DNA of 8,734 bases from Candidatus Zixiibacteriota bacterium (GTDB taxonomy: Bacteria > Zixibacteria > MSB-5A5 > GN15 > FEB-12): positions 1-8,734 of the forward strand of contig JAUXBO010000080.1 in the NCBI GenBank assembly GCA_030619345.1. Direction: 5' to 3'. The position numbers were made by a program, and so were the translations under genes. A model generated the notes under the pieces. The model saw nothing but the letters and a program-made list of their open reading frames with translations, did not search any database and was not told the DNA's origin. Below are positions 1 to 6,319 of this stretch, one piece after another; the stretch's first letter is position 1, and the number at the start of each line of letters is the position of its first letter.

Positions 1-105
1 ATTACTCATATTGAAGAATTGAAACACCGGGTAGAAATACTGATAGAAGTTGAAACAACTGAGAATGGTTGGTCGCAGGTAAAGTGCAATGGCAATGTCA
101 ACTAA
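1..105 (+). CDS. 3' end of an unidentified protein gene (partial)
   Basis: Frame 1 is open from the window edge to TAA at 103-105, giving 34 C-terminal residues; the other two forward frames close within the first 20 bases. The visible tail has a charged, helix-like stretch (HIEELKHRVEIL) followed by EVETTENGWSQVKCNGN. The ENGWSQVKCNGN part resembles the turn of a bacterial SH3-like domain, but that is only a weak resemblance. It overlaps the start of the nuclease gene by 17 bases in another frame, which suggests co-transcription and possible translational coupling. The family cannot be named from this fragment, and a chance open frame of this length is possible. Confidence 0.45.
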   Translation: MTHIEELKHRVEILIEVETTENGWSQVKCNGNVN

Positions 106-754
106 AGCGAAAAAAGGGCGTTGGTTTATTCGTGCTTTTGTTGTCGTAGCGCTGGCCGCTCTGTTTCTGGTTTTTCGCTTTGTTGAACGGGTTGACGAGG
201 ACCGTCGCCCCGGTGATCGTTTTGAGATAGTCAAAGTTGCCGATGGTGATTCGATGGAACTACGCGGCGGCGACCGTTTACGTCTTCTGGCTGTCGACAC
301 ACCCGAAAAGGGGGAGCCGCTTTACGATGAAGCAACCAGATTTTTGCAGGAATTGACCTTGAACAAAATAGGCCGACTGGAATTCGCCGGAGCCAGGCGC
401 GACAAGTATGGTCGTCTGCTGGCTTTTTTATATGTCGATTCGCTGTTAGTTAACGAGCAGATTCTTCGCAACGGATTGGGTTATCTCTATCTATTCAAAG
501 ACACGGATATGGATCGACCGGAAGTGCGAAAAATGCTGGAAGCACAGCGAGAGGCGATGAAACACAATCGCGGACTCTGGGCTATCGATCGCACACCGGA
601 GCCATATTACGTAGCCCTCAATGGAGCTTTCCGACTGCATCGTCCGGGATGTCGATCAGTCAAAAATAAGAAGCCGGACCAGTATCAAGTATTTGCTGAT
701 CGTGAGGAAGGCCTCTGGTTGGGATTATCGCCTTGCCGTAACTGCAAGCCTTAG
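89..754 (+). CDS. Membrane-anchored staphylococcal-type nuclease (SNase family) with C-terminal Cys/His tail
   Basis: A 221-residue SNase-fold endonuclease, expected to cut DNA or RNA with Ca2+ on the outer face of the inner membrane or in the periplasm. A basic N-terminus is followed by a hydrophobic segment (about residues 13-32) without a clear signal-peptidase site, so it is probably a signal anchor. The SNase core covers about 44-165. The residues matching the staphylococcal active site are all present: D54 in DGDS, R65, D70-T71 and E73 in VDTPE, and R109 in DKYGR. After the core come H184, C188, C216 and C219 (HRPGC ... CRNC), arranged like a small metal-binding module seen at the end of some bacterial SNase proteins. 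Start: ATG at 89 with a weak AGGT 8 nt upstream; ATG at 95 is equally possible. The gene begins inside the end of the preceding frame. I see no intrinsic terminator after it. Confidence 0.9.
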   Translation: MAMSTKAKKGRWFIRAFVVVALAALFLVFRFVERVDEDRRPGDRFEIVKVADGDSMELRGGDRLRLLAVDTPEKGEPLYDEATRFLQELTLNKIGRLEFAGARRDKYGRLLAFLYVDSLLVNEQILRNGLGYLYLFKDTDMDRPEVRKMLEAQREAMKHNRGLWAIDRTPEPYYVALNGAFRLHRPGCRSVKNKKPDQYQVFADREEGLWLGLSPCRNCKP

Positions 755-823
755 CGGGTGGTCTGTTCACATCATCAGGTTAATCTTGACAAACCTTAAA
801 TTGGTCTTATGCATTTTTTTTGA

Positions 824-851
824 TTGACTGAGGATTCAATTTAAGTATAAT
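824..851 (+). promoter_or_regulatory. Sigma-70-type promoter for the protease gene
   Basis: TTGACT (824-829) and a perfect TATAAT (846-851) are separated by 16 nt, placing transcription start near 858. It lies in an A/T-rich intergenic stretch ahead of the protease and is the best promoter match there. Transcription would give a 5' leader of about 220 nt. A second TTGACA (786-791) upstream has only poor -10 partners, so I treat it as secondary. Confidence 0.7.
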
Positions 852-857
852 AGATGT

Positions 858-1078
858 TACTAATCCGACGTGATAGGCCTAAGCCTGAAAAAACAATAAT
901 ATCAACGTTTTTCTGCTTTTGTGAAGTGGAACTATAGTTACATCTAAGTTTACAAAATTTGATAATAACCCGCCAAAAGTGTAGAGTGTCTCTCTGAATG
1001 AGGAGGTGATAGGGAGAGCATAAGTTACGTCTTTTTCCAATTAGTAGATATTTTGACTAATCGAATTTTGGAGGAATT
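858..1078 (+). promoter_or_regulatory. Long 5' leader of the protease gene, with an unused strong ribosome site
   Basis: About 220 nt without a gene between the inferred start site and the protease ATG. It contains a small inverted repeat AGGC-CTAA-GCCT (875-886). At 1001-1010 lies AGGAGGTGAT, a perfect match to the anti-Shine-Dalgarno end of 16S rRNA, with no sizeable reading frame after it. That site forms codons 2-4 of a tiny frame, ATG AGG AGG TGA (998-1009). CTCTCT (990-995) can pair with GGAGAG (1013-1018), putting the site in a hairpin loop. ATTAGT (1040-1045) can pair with ACTAAT (1056-1061) just before the true ribosome site. I do not recognise a known riboswitch class. Confidence 0.4.
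1070..1074 (+). promoter_or_regulatory. Ribosome binding site of the protease gene
   Basis: GGAGG ends 4 nt before ATG 1079 and 7 nt before the adjacent ATG 1082. The second ATG has the more usual spacing, so translation may start one codon later than annotated. The signal peptide is unaffected. Confidence 0.75.
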
Positions 1079-4000
1079 ATGATGAGGTCTCTAACCGTCA
1101 CCTTTTTGATTCTGGTTTTCGCATTCTCGGTCGCTTCAGCCGACCAAATTGCAAACGTACCCTCTGACAAATATCTCGGTATTCCCAGTTACCTGGGTGA
1201 TAAACCCAACGAATTTGTTATTGTACTTAAAGATAATGTTCCTATCAGCCACGCTAAAGATGCAGCCACAGCGGTTGCTCTTAGCGACCGGGCCGGCTTT
1301 GCCGAATTGGCTATGGCCGTGAAGGCCGAGAAAATTCGCCCGCAATTCAAGGGTGCGGATCGCTCTCCGATACAAGGGGCCAGCGAGCTGGCTAAATACT
1401 ATAAGGTCAGATTCGATGCCAGTGTAATGTCGCTCGATGACGCCATGGCGGAATATGCCGCGCATCCCGATATCGCTGACGTGCAGCCAATTGGTATTCA
1501 TGCCATGTATGCCACGCCTAACGATGGCTATTATGATCCCTACCAGTGGTATCACAACCAGGCCAACGACGATGACATCGATTCACCTGAGGCATGGGAT
1601 ATTCAGACCGGCAGTACGTCGGTGATTTTGGCGATTCTTGACTCTGGTACGCGTTATTATCATCCTGATCTGGGTGGTGTCAATGCCTCACCGACGACTG
1701 AAGATGCCTCGCGCGGTAACATGTGGATCAATGATGCCGAGCTTAACGGCTCCGCCGGTGTTGATGACGATGGCAACGGTTATATCGATGATTGGATTGG
1801 CTACGATTTTACCGACGGTGTCAGCAATTGCTGGTCCGGCGAAGATTGCAATACCAAGGACAATGATCCACGTGACTTTAACGGTCACGGGACGCATACC
1901 GCCGGTATCATGGGAATGTTGACCAATGACGGTTATGGTATGGCCGGAGTCGCCGGTGGTTGGGGCAACGGTTCCCAGGCTGTTACCGGTAACGGTTGTA
2001 AAATCATGGTTTGTCGCATGGGATACTCTTACAACTATTTTGGTCAGGAATATGGCGTTGTCATGATGGACGCCGCCGCCGAGGCATTTTATTATGCCGC
2101 CGATAACGGGGCCAAGATCGCTTCTTGCTCTTGGGGTTCTTCGAACTCCGGTGGCATCGGCGCGGCCGCGACATATTTCATAAATGCTGGTGGCCTTATC
2201 TTTGTCGCCTCCGGTAACGCCGGAGATGAAGATCCGGGGTATCTCAACAGTCGCAGCGATTGCATTTCGGTTGCGGCTACCGATCAGAATGATGCTGCGG
2301 CCAGTTTTACTACTTATGGTACTTGGGTTGATATTTCAGCGCCGGGTGTAGGTATTTATTCGACTTACCACGACCATGCAGATCCGAATACAAACTACTG
2401 GGCCTCAATAGACGGAACATCGATGGCCTGTCCGATGGCTGCCGCGACCGGAGCAATGATCTGGTCACAGAATCCGGGTTGGACTGCAGCGCAGGTCGAA
2501 GCCCAGCTTTATGCTTCGGCTGAGAATATCGATGCCGAGCTTGCCGCCAAATATATCGGCAAGATGGGTGCCGGAAGAATCAATCTTTACGACGCGGTGA
2601 ATACGGGCACGCCACCTCCGGTTGCCAATTTCAGCGGCAGTCCGACATCAGGTTGTGCACCGTTGGCTGTCACTTTCACCGATGCTTCAACCGGTGAAAT
2701 CACTAGCTGGAGTTGGACCTTTGGTGATGGTGGAACATCAACCGCGCAGAACCCGAGTAACACATATAACTCACCGGGAACGTACACAGTGGCTCTCACC
2801 GTTACCGGTCCGGGTGGCTCCGACACAAACACGAAAAATGGTTATATTACGGTTGATGGCGGCCCCACGGCCGGATTTGTCGGCTCTCCGACTTCCGGAA
2901 CAGAGCCGCTGCTGGTTAACTTCACCGATCAATCATCCGGCGCCACGTCATGGAGTTGGGCGTTCGGCGACGGTGGCACATCTACTGCGCAGAACCCCTC
3001 ATACACTTACAACACTGCCGGTACTTACACGGTGACCCAGACCGTGACCAATGCCTGTGGTTCTGATCAGCTTGTGCGCACCGATTACATAACGGTTAAT
3101 CCGTGTGTGACCCCTATCGCTGGATTTGTTGGTTCACCAACCTCCGGTGATTATCCTCTAACAGTTGATTTCACCGATCAGTCGACTAATGCCTCATCTT
3201 ATAGTTGGGACTTCGGTGACGGAGGTACTTCGACAGCCGCCAATCCCAGTTACACGTATACCGCTGCTGGCGTCTATACGGTCACCCAGACCGTAACAAA
3301 CGCTTGTGGCTCCGATCAATTGGTTCGGACTAACTACATTACAGTAACCGAGCCAGTATGCGATCCACCGGTGGCTGACTTCAGTGGTACACCAACAACA
3401 GGGACCGAACCGCTGACCGTCGATTTCACTGACTTGTCAACTAACAGCCCCACCTCATGGAGTTGGACCTTTGGTGACGGAGGAACTTCGACGGCTCAGA
3501 ACCCGACCTATGTCTACAATGCAGCGGGCACCTATACCGTCACTATGACAGCCACTAACGTCTGCGGCTCGGATGTTGCGACGATGGTTGATTATATAAC
3601 TGTCAATCCTTCGACGTCATCGAAAGCGCGGGCACAGTCGGATATTTCCGTGCTGGGAACTTATTCGGGTTCATATCTGAATACCTATTCCAGTGACAAT
3701 TCATACGAGGTTATTACCGAAGCCCTCTCAACGTCACATCCGGTGAAAGAGACCAGCCACGCCGAACATAAATGGAACTTCAATGTCGGCAGCGGCGGAA
3801 GCGGAATGACTTTCTATGTTGAAGCCTACCGTCCGAACAATAGTGATGGTGACAACTTCATTTTTGAGTATTCAACTGACGATGCGACCTATCTTGGTAT
3901 GATTACCGTAGCCAGTGCTACGGAACAGGTTTACTCGTTCTCGATGCCGCCTGGTTTAACAGGTACGGTTTATGTTCGTGTTTATGATAGTAACCGTTCG

Positions 4001-4936
4001 TGGGATCTGATTTCGCTCGATGCCATATATATTGATGATATGTACATTGAGTATTCTACGACACCGACCCCGCCGACAGCCGATTTTGTCGGTACTCCGA
4101 AGAGTGGCTACTATCCGCTGATTGTTAACTTTACCGATCTGTCCACGGGCAGTCCGACTTCATGGAGTTGGACATTTGGTGACGGGGGAACTTCAACCGC
4201 CCAGAATCCATCCTACACCTACGCGGCGGTCGGTACCTATACGGTCTCGTTGACTGCGACCAACTCGTATGGTTCGGATACCGACACCGAGACGAACTAC
4301 ATTACGGTTACGGAACCGGGTTCGGGCGAATCCCATGTTAACAGTATGGTTATTGGTCGGGTCAGGTCCGGGTCAAGTTACAGCGGGACATGCACGGTCA
4401 CCATCTTTGATGAGACCAACGCACCCCTGGCCAATGCCACGGTTTTCGTTACCTATGATGGTCCGAATAACGGCAGCCTCAACGGTGTTACCGCCGGTGA
4501 TGGAACCGTCGATTTTACAACTCCGCTGTTTAAGAAACCTGTGGGCGAGTGGTGTTTTGAAGTGACCGATGTCACCCATGCTACTCACACTTATGACGCG
4601 GCCTCAAATGTCGTGACCCGAGCATGTGAGAGTGGTCCGGTTGCCAAGAATGGTTGTGGTGATGCTCTGCCGACTTCGTTTGCTTTGGATCAGAACTATC
4701 CAAACCCATTCAACCCGAGTACATCGATTTCGTTCGCCCTGCCCAAAGCGGGTCATGCGACGATCGAGATATACAACGTGCTGGGTAAGAAGGTCGATGT
4801 CCTGGCCGATGGTCAGTTCAGCGCCGGATACCATAATGTTGTTTGGGATGGTACCAAACAGGCCTCAGGTATATATTTCTACCGACTTTCGACCCGTGAC
4901 TTCACGGAATCGAAGAAGATGCTGCTGATTAAGTGA
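1079..4936 (+). CDS. Secreted subtilisin-family (S8) serine protease with PKD repeats and FlgD/type IX-like C-terminal sorting domain
   Basis: A 1285-residue multidomain exported endopeptidase. The signal peptide is residues 1-21 (cleavage after ASA). A propeptide-like region runs to about 150. The S8 catalytic domain (about 150-512) has the full triad: D188 in LDSGT, H270 in GHGTH and S448 in GTSMACP, plus oxyanion N380 in SGNAG. An acidic D229-D238 loop (DDDGNGYIDD) looks Ca2+-binding. Then come PKD domains at about 515-592, 596-673, 679-756 and 763-842, a jelly-roll-like segment (about 850-993), a fifth PKD (998-1077), another Ig-like domain (about 1081-1190) and the sorting domain (1197-1285). 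The latter carries QNYPNPFNPST, IYNVLGKKV and a final KKMLLIK. In Bacteroidota such tails direct passage through the type IX system and surface attachment; whether this organism uses that system is inferred. PKD modules usually aid adhesion or binding of insoluble substrate. Own promoter and terminator suggest a single-gene transcript. Confidence 0.95.
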   Translation: MMRSLTVTFLILVFAFSVASADQIANVPSDKYLGIPSYLGDKPNEFVIVLKDNVPISHAKDAATAVALSDRAGFAELAMAVKAEKIRPQFKGADRSPIQGASELAKYYKVRFDASVMSLDDAMAEYAAHPDIADVQPIGIHAMYATPNDGYYDPYQWYHNQANDDDIDSPEAWDIQTGSTSVILAILDSGTRYYHPDLGGVNASPTTEDASRGNMWINDAELNGSAGVDDDGNGYIDDWIGYDFTDGVSNCWSGEDCNTKDNDPRDFNGHGTHTAGIMGMLTNDGYGMAGVAGGWGNGSQAVTGNGCKIMVCRMGYSYNYFGQEYGVVMMDAAAEAFYYAADNGAKIASCSWGSSNSGGIGAAATYFINAGGLIFVASGNAGDEDPGYLNSRSDCISVAATDQNDAAASFTTYGTWVDISAPGVGIYSTYHDHADPNTNYWASIDGTSMACPMAAATGAMIWSQNPGWTAAQVEAQLYASAENIDAELAAKYIGKMGAGRINLYDAVNTGTPPPVANFSGSPTSGCAPLAVTFTDASTGEITSWSWTFGDGGTSTAQNPSNTYNSPGTYTVALTVTGPGGSDTNTKNGYITVDGGPTAGFVGSPTSGTEPLLVNFTDQSSGATSWSWAFGDGGTSTAQNPSYTYNTAGTYTVTQTVTNACGSDQLVRTDYITVNPCVTPIAGFVGSPTSGDYPLTVDFTDQSTNASSYSWDFGDGGTSTAANPSYTYTAAGVYTVTQTVTNACGSDQLVRTNYITVTEPVCDPPVADFSGTPTTGTEPLTVDFTDLSTNSPTSWSWTFGDGGTSTAQNPTYVYNAAGTYTVTMTATNVCGSDVATMVDYITVNPSTSSKARAQSDISVLGTYSGSYLNTYSSDNSYEVITEALSTSHPVKETSHAEHKWNFNVGSGGSGMTFYVEAYRPNNSDGDNFIFEYSTDDATYLGMITVASATEQVYSFSMPPGLTGTVYVRVYDSNRSWDLISLDAIYIDDMYIEYSTTPTPPTADFVGTPKSGYYPLIVNFTDLSTGSPTSWSWTFGDGGTSTAQNPSYTYAAVGTYTVSLTATNSYGSDTDTETNYITVTEPGSGESHVNSMVIGRVRSGSSYSGTCTVTIFDETNAPLANATVFVTYDGPNNGSLNGVTAGDGTVDFTTPLFKKPVGEWCFEVTDVTHATHTYDAASNVVTRACESGPVAKNGCGDALPTSFALDQNYPNPFNPSTSISFALPKAGHATIEIYNVLGKKVDVLADGQFSAGYHNVVWDGTKQASGIYFYRLSTRDFTESKKMLLIK
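2618..4309 (+). repeat. Five PKD-domain coding repeats, four in tandem and one displaced
   Basis: Units lie at about 2618-2854, 2864-3097, 3113-3346, 3365-3604 and 4070-4309, each roughly 235-240 bp. Each has a GSPTSG/GTPTTG-type opening, a central SWSWTFGDGGTST-like core and an end reading YITV. The gap between units four and five holds an unrelated beta-rich segment, so the array is interrupted. Units two and three are the closest pair in protein but differ at most synonymous positions. This is domain duplication inside one gene, not a mobile or CRISPR-like repeat. Confidence 0.85.
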
Positions 4937-4960
4937 CATAGTCACTCGTGACAATGTCAC
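4933..4960 (+). repeat. Long palindrome overlapping the protease stop codon
   Basis: GTGACAT (4933-4939) pairs with ATGTCAC (4954-4960), and inside it GTCAC (4941-4945) pairs with GTGAC (4948-4952). One A/A mismatch and a two-base TC centre remain, giving a 12-bp near-perfect dyad. The stop TGA (4934-4936) sits in the left arm. Only a scattered T-rich stretch follows, so alone it is a poor terminator. It may stabilise the mRNA 3' end or bind a dimeric protein. Confidence 0.6.
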
Positions 4961-4976
4961 TCTTATTCTGTTTCTG

Positions 4977-5012
4977 AAAGGCCTGCCCCTAAAAAAGGGC
5001 GGGCCTTTTTTT
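4977..5012 (+). terminator. Intrinsic terminator of the protease gene
   Basis: GGCCTGCCC (4980-4988) pairs with GGGCGGGCC (4997-5005) with one T-G wobble. Three further A-T pairs (4977-4979 with 5006-5008) extend it to 12 bp around an 8-nt loop, followed by seven T (5006-5012). Confidence 0.92.
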
Positions 5013-5027
5013 GTCGCAATATCATTG

Positions 5028-5057
5028 TTGCTCTGTGGTCGTCCTCATGTGTATAAT
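5028..5057 (+). promoter_or_regulatory. Possible promoter giving a leaderless mRNA
   Basis: A perfect TATAAT (5052-5057) lies 7 nt before ATG 5065. The best -35 is a weak TTGCTC (5028-5033) at 18-nt spacing. It lies between the protease terminator and the next gene, where a promoter is needed. Initiation 6-8 nt after the -10 would fall on or beside the A of the ATG. Confidence 0.45.
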
Positions 5058-5064
5058 CCACATA

Positions 5065-5724
5065 ATGAAAAAATATTCGATTAAGATCGTTTTACCAATT
5101 CTGTTGATTCTGGCTATTGCCTGGCCGACGGAGCCTGTTCTGGCTGGAGCGGTGGCAAAAACCTGGAAAGAGCTTACCACCCCGCCCGAAGACACTGTCG
5201 AGGCGGCCAACAGGAGAATTTGGGTTCCGGTCGAACGTAAAAACCGGTGTCGCGTGACGATTGATATTTTCGACCAAAAGGGAGAGAAGATCAGAACCCT
5301 CTTTGATGCCCTGCTTGGCGAAGGATATTTCAATTTCTGGTGGGACAAACGGGATGATAGTTTGCATCTGGTAGAGCCGGGCATATACGATTACAAAGTA
5401 GTAGACCTGTGTGCCAAAGAACGGACCGGGACCGTTATCGCAGCCTACCGGGAGTGGGAGCGAAGGTGCCGAATGGAAGTTCTCGAAAATAAATACCCAC
5501 GTGGTGTCATTCTTGAACTGCTGGAAGATTCCGCCATAGTATCAGCGAGAGTTCTCAAATTCAATGGTGGACCGGCCGATGTTCCATTTGTTGATTCGCT
5601 GATGAACCGGGGGATACATCGATTGGAATGGAATCCACCCCCGTCGGTCCTTCCGGGTAGGTACAAAATGATGGTCACGGTCGGTGACTACAGTGAGACT
5701 TTTATCGTCAGGTTCGCTCGATGA
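5065..5724 (+). CDS. Exported protein with FlgD-type Ig-like domains
   Basis: A 219-residue protein with a signal peptide (MKKYSIKIVLPILLILAIAW, likely cleaved near VLA27/G28). Residues about 52-115 match the FlgD Ig-like fold: a strand RVTIDIFDQKGEKIRTL, then WWDKRDD (92-98) and GIYDYKVV. Residues about 135-219 look like a second, diverged copy ending LEWNPPP ... LPGRYKMMVTVGD. There is no flagellar hook N-terminal region, so it is not FlgD itself; such stand-alone modules occur in cell-surface proteins of FCB-type bacteria. I chose ATG 5065 because it places a normal signal peptide at the N-terminus. An upstream TTG at 5011 lies in the terminator and ATG 5047 would add an odd extension. No Shine-Dalgarno sequence precedes 5065. 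The stop overlaps the next start as ATGA, so the two genes are probably translated together. Specific function unknown. Confidence 0.8.
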   Translation: MKKYSIKIVLPILLILAIAWPTEPVLAGAVAKTWKELTTPPEDTVEAANRRIWVPVERKNRCRVTIDIFDQKGEKIRTLFDALLGEGYFNFWWDKRDDSLHLVEPGIYDYKVVDLCAKERTGTVIAAYREWERRCRMEVLENKYPRGVILELLEDSAIVSARVLKFNGGPADVPFVDSLMNRGIHRLEWNPPPSVLPGRYKMMVTVGDYSETFIVRFAR

Positions 5725-6182
5725 AGCCAAAACAGAGAATCTATTATGTTCTTGCGCTAATTGGGGCGCTGGTCGCTCTCTCCTGCGGAGGACCACCCAA
5801 ACCGGCCCTTCCGCAACCGCCGACAGAATACTATGAGCTACTATGGGTCGACCCGGTCCTTGTTTTTTCCGATACATTACTAACGATTATGCGGTCCCAG
5901 CGGATAGACTCGTTCAAGGTTGAGCAGCCATCGGAGTTATCAACCGCCGCCGAGCAGGGGTTGAGGTTTAGAGTTTTTCCTGAGGCCTGTATTGTCTCGG
6001 TGCATCTTCGTAATCATATTGGAGGCAATCCCTCCGAACTGTTTTCAGGCGAGCTTTCTCCCGGCTACTACCAACTAAAAATCCAAACCAGCAGAATCGA
6101 CCAGAATAAATTTCAATCGCCTTCATATCTCCTTACGGCCAAGGTCTGTGATCACTGGATCAGTAGATCAATTGCCCGCTGA
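5721..6182 (+). CDS. Putative lipoprotein, partner of the FlgD-Ig-like protein
   Basis: A 153-residue protein beginning with a basic stretch and a hydrophobic segment that ends VALSC22GG, a lipobox-like site with a less usual L at -2; C22 would be lipidated. A proline-rich linker (PPKPALPQPP, about 25-34) follows, common after a lipid anchor. The remainder is probably beta-rich: RVFPEACIVSVHLRN and SGELSPGYYQLKIQT resemble part of the FlgD-like Ig fold in the preceding gene, though without the WDKRDD core. Its ATG shares four bases (ATGA) with the stop of that gene, so coupled translation and a joint role in the envelope are likely. I do not recognise a family with known activity. No convincing terminator lies between this gene and the response regulator, so read-through is possible. 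Confidence 0.75.
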   Translation: MKPKQRIYYVLALIGALVALSCGGPPKPALPQPPTEYYELLWVDPVLVFSDTLLTIMRSQRIDSFKVEQPSELSTAAEQGLRFRVFPEACIVSVHLRNHIGGNPSELFSGELSPGYYQLKIQTSRIDQNKFQSPSYLLTAKVCDHWISRSIAR

Positions 6183-6319
6183 GGTTTATAGGAATAATCC
6201 GATCTAATTGTCTGATTTTTGAGCAGGCGGGCGGCTCTATTCATTACCGGTCAAGCCGATATTAGGGAAGACAGCTAGATAAACAAACCTGTTACGGTTA
6301 GGAATAGAGGATCTGAACC

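Noticed and set aside
786..814. TTGACA (786-791) as the main protease promoter
   Set aside because: The candidate -10 hexamers at proper spacing (TATGCA, ATGCAT) are poor, while TTGACT-16-TATAAT at 824-851 is clearly better.
621..827. 68-codon frame overlapping the nuclease 3' end
   Set aside because: Mostly inside the nuclease in another frame, no ribosome site, and a composition that looks like shadow translation.
1136..1555. 139-codon minus-strand frame opposite the protease propeptide
   Set aside because: Antisense shadow of a well-supported coding region with no domain or signal.
2974..2988. TGGCACATCTACTGC resembles a sigma-54 -24/-12 promoter (GG-N10-GC)
   Set aside because: It lies mid-frame in PKD repeat 2, lacks the T of TTGC, and has no gene start downstream; codon content explains it.
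2618..4309. Tandem similar segments as a CRISPR array or satellite repeat
   Set aside because: Units are about 240 bp, in frame, and encode PKD domains; similarity is at protein level.
5011..5064. Extended start (TTG 5011 or ATG 5047) for the FlgD-Ig-like gene
   Set aside because: TTG 5011 is in the terminator T tract, and both add residues before an otherwise normal signal peptide. Neither has a ribosome site.
5721..6182. Lipoprotein gene as a diverged FlgD or flagellar gene
   Set aside because: No hook-capping N-terminal region and no flagellar neighbours; only a loose Ig-like resemblance.
6183..6319. GAGC ... GCTC (about 6221-6236) as a terminator after the lipoprotein gene
   Set aside because: Only four pairs, and no T tract follows on the + strand; the T run precedes it.
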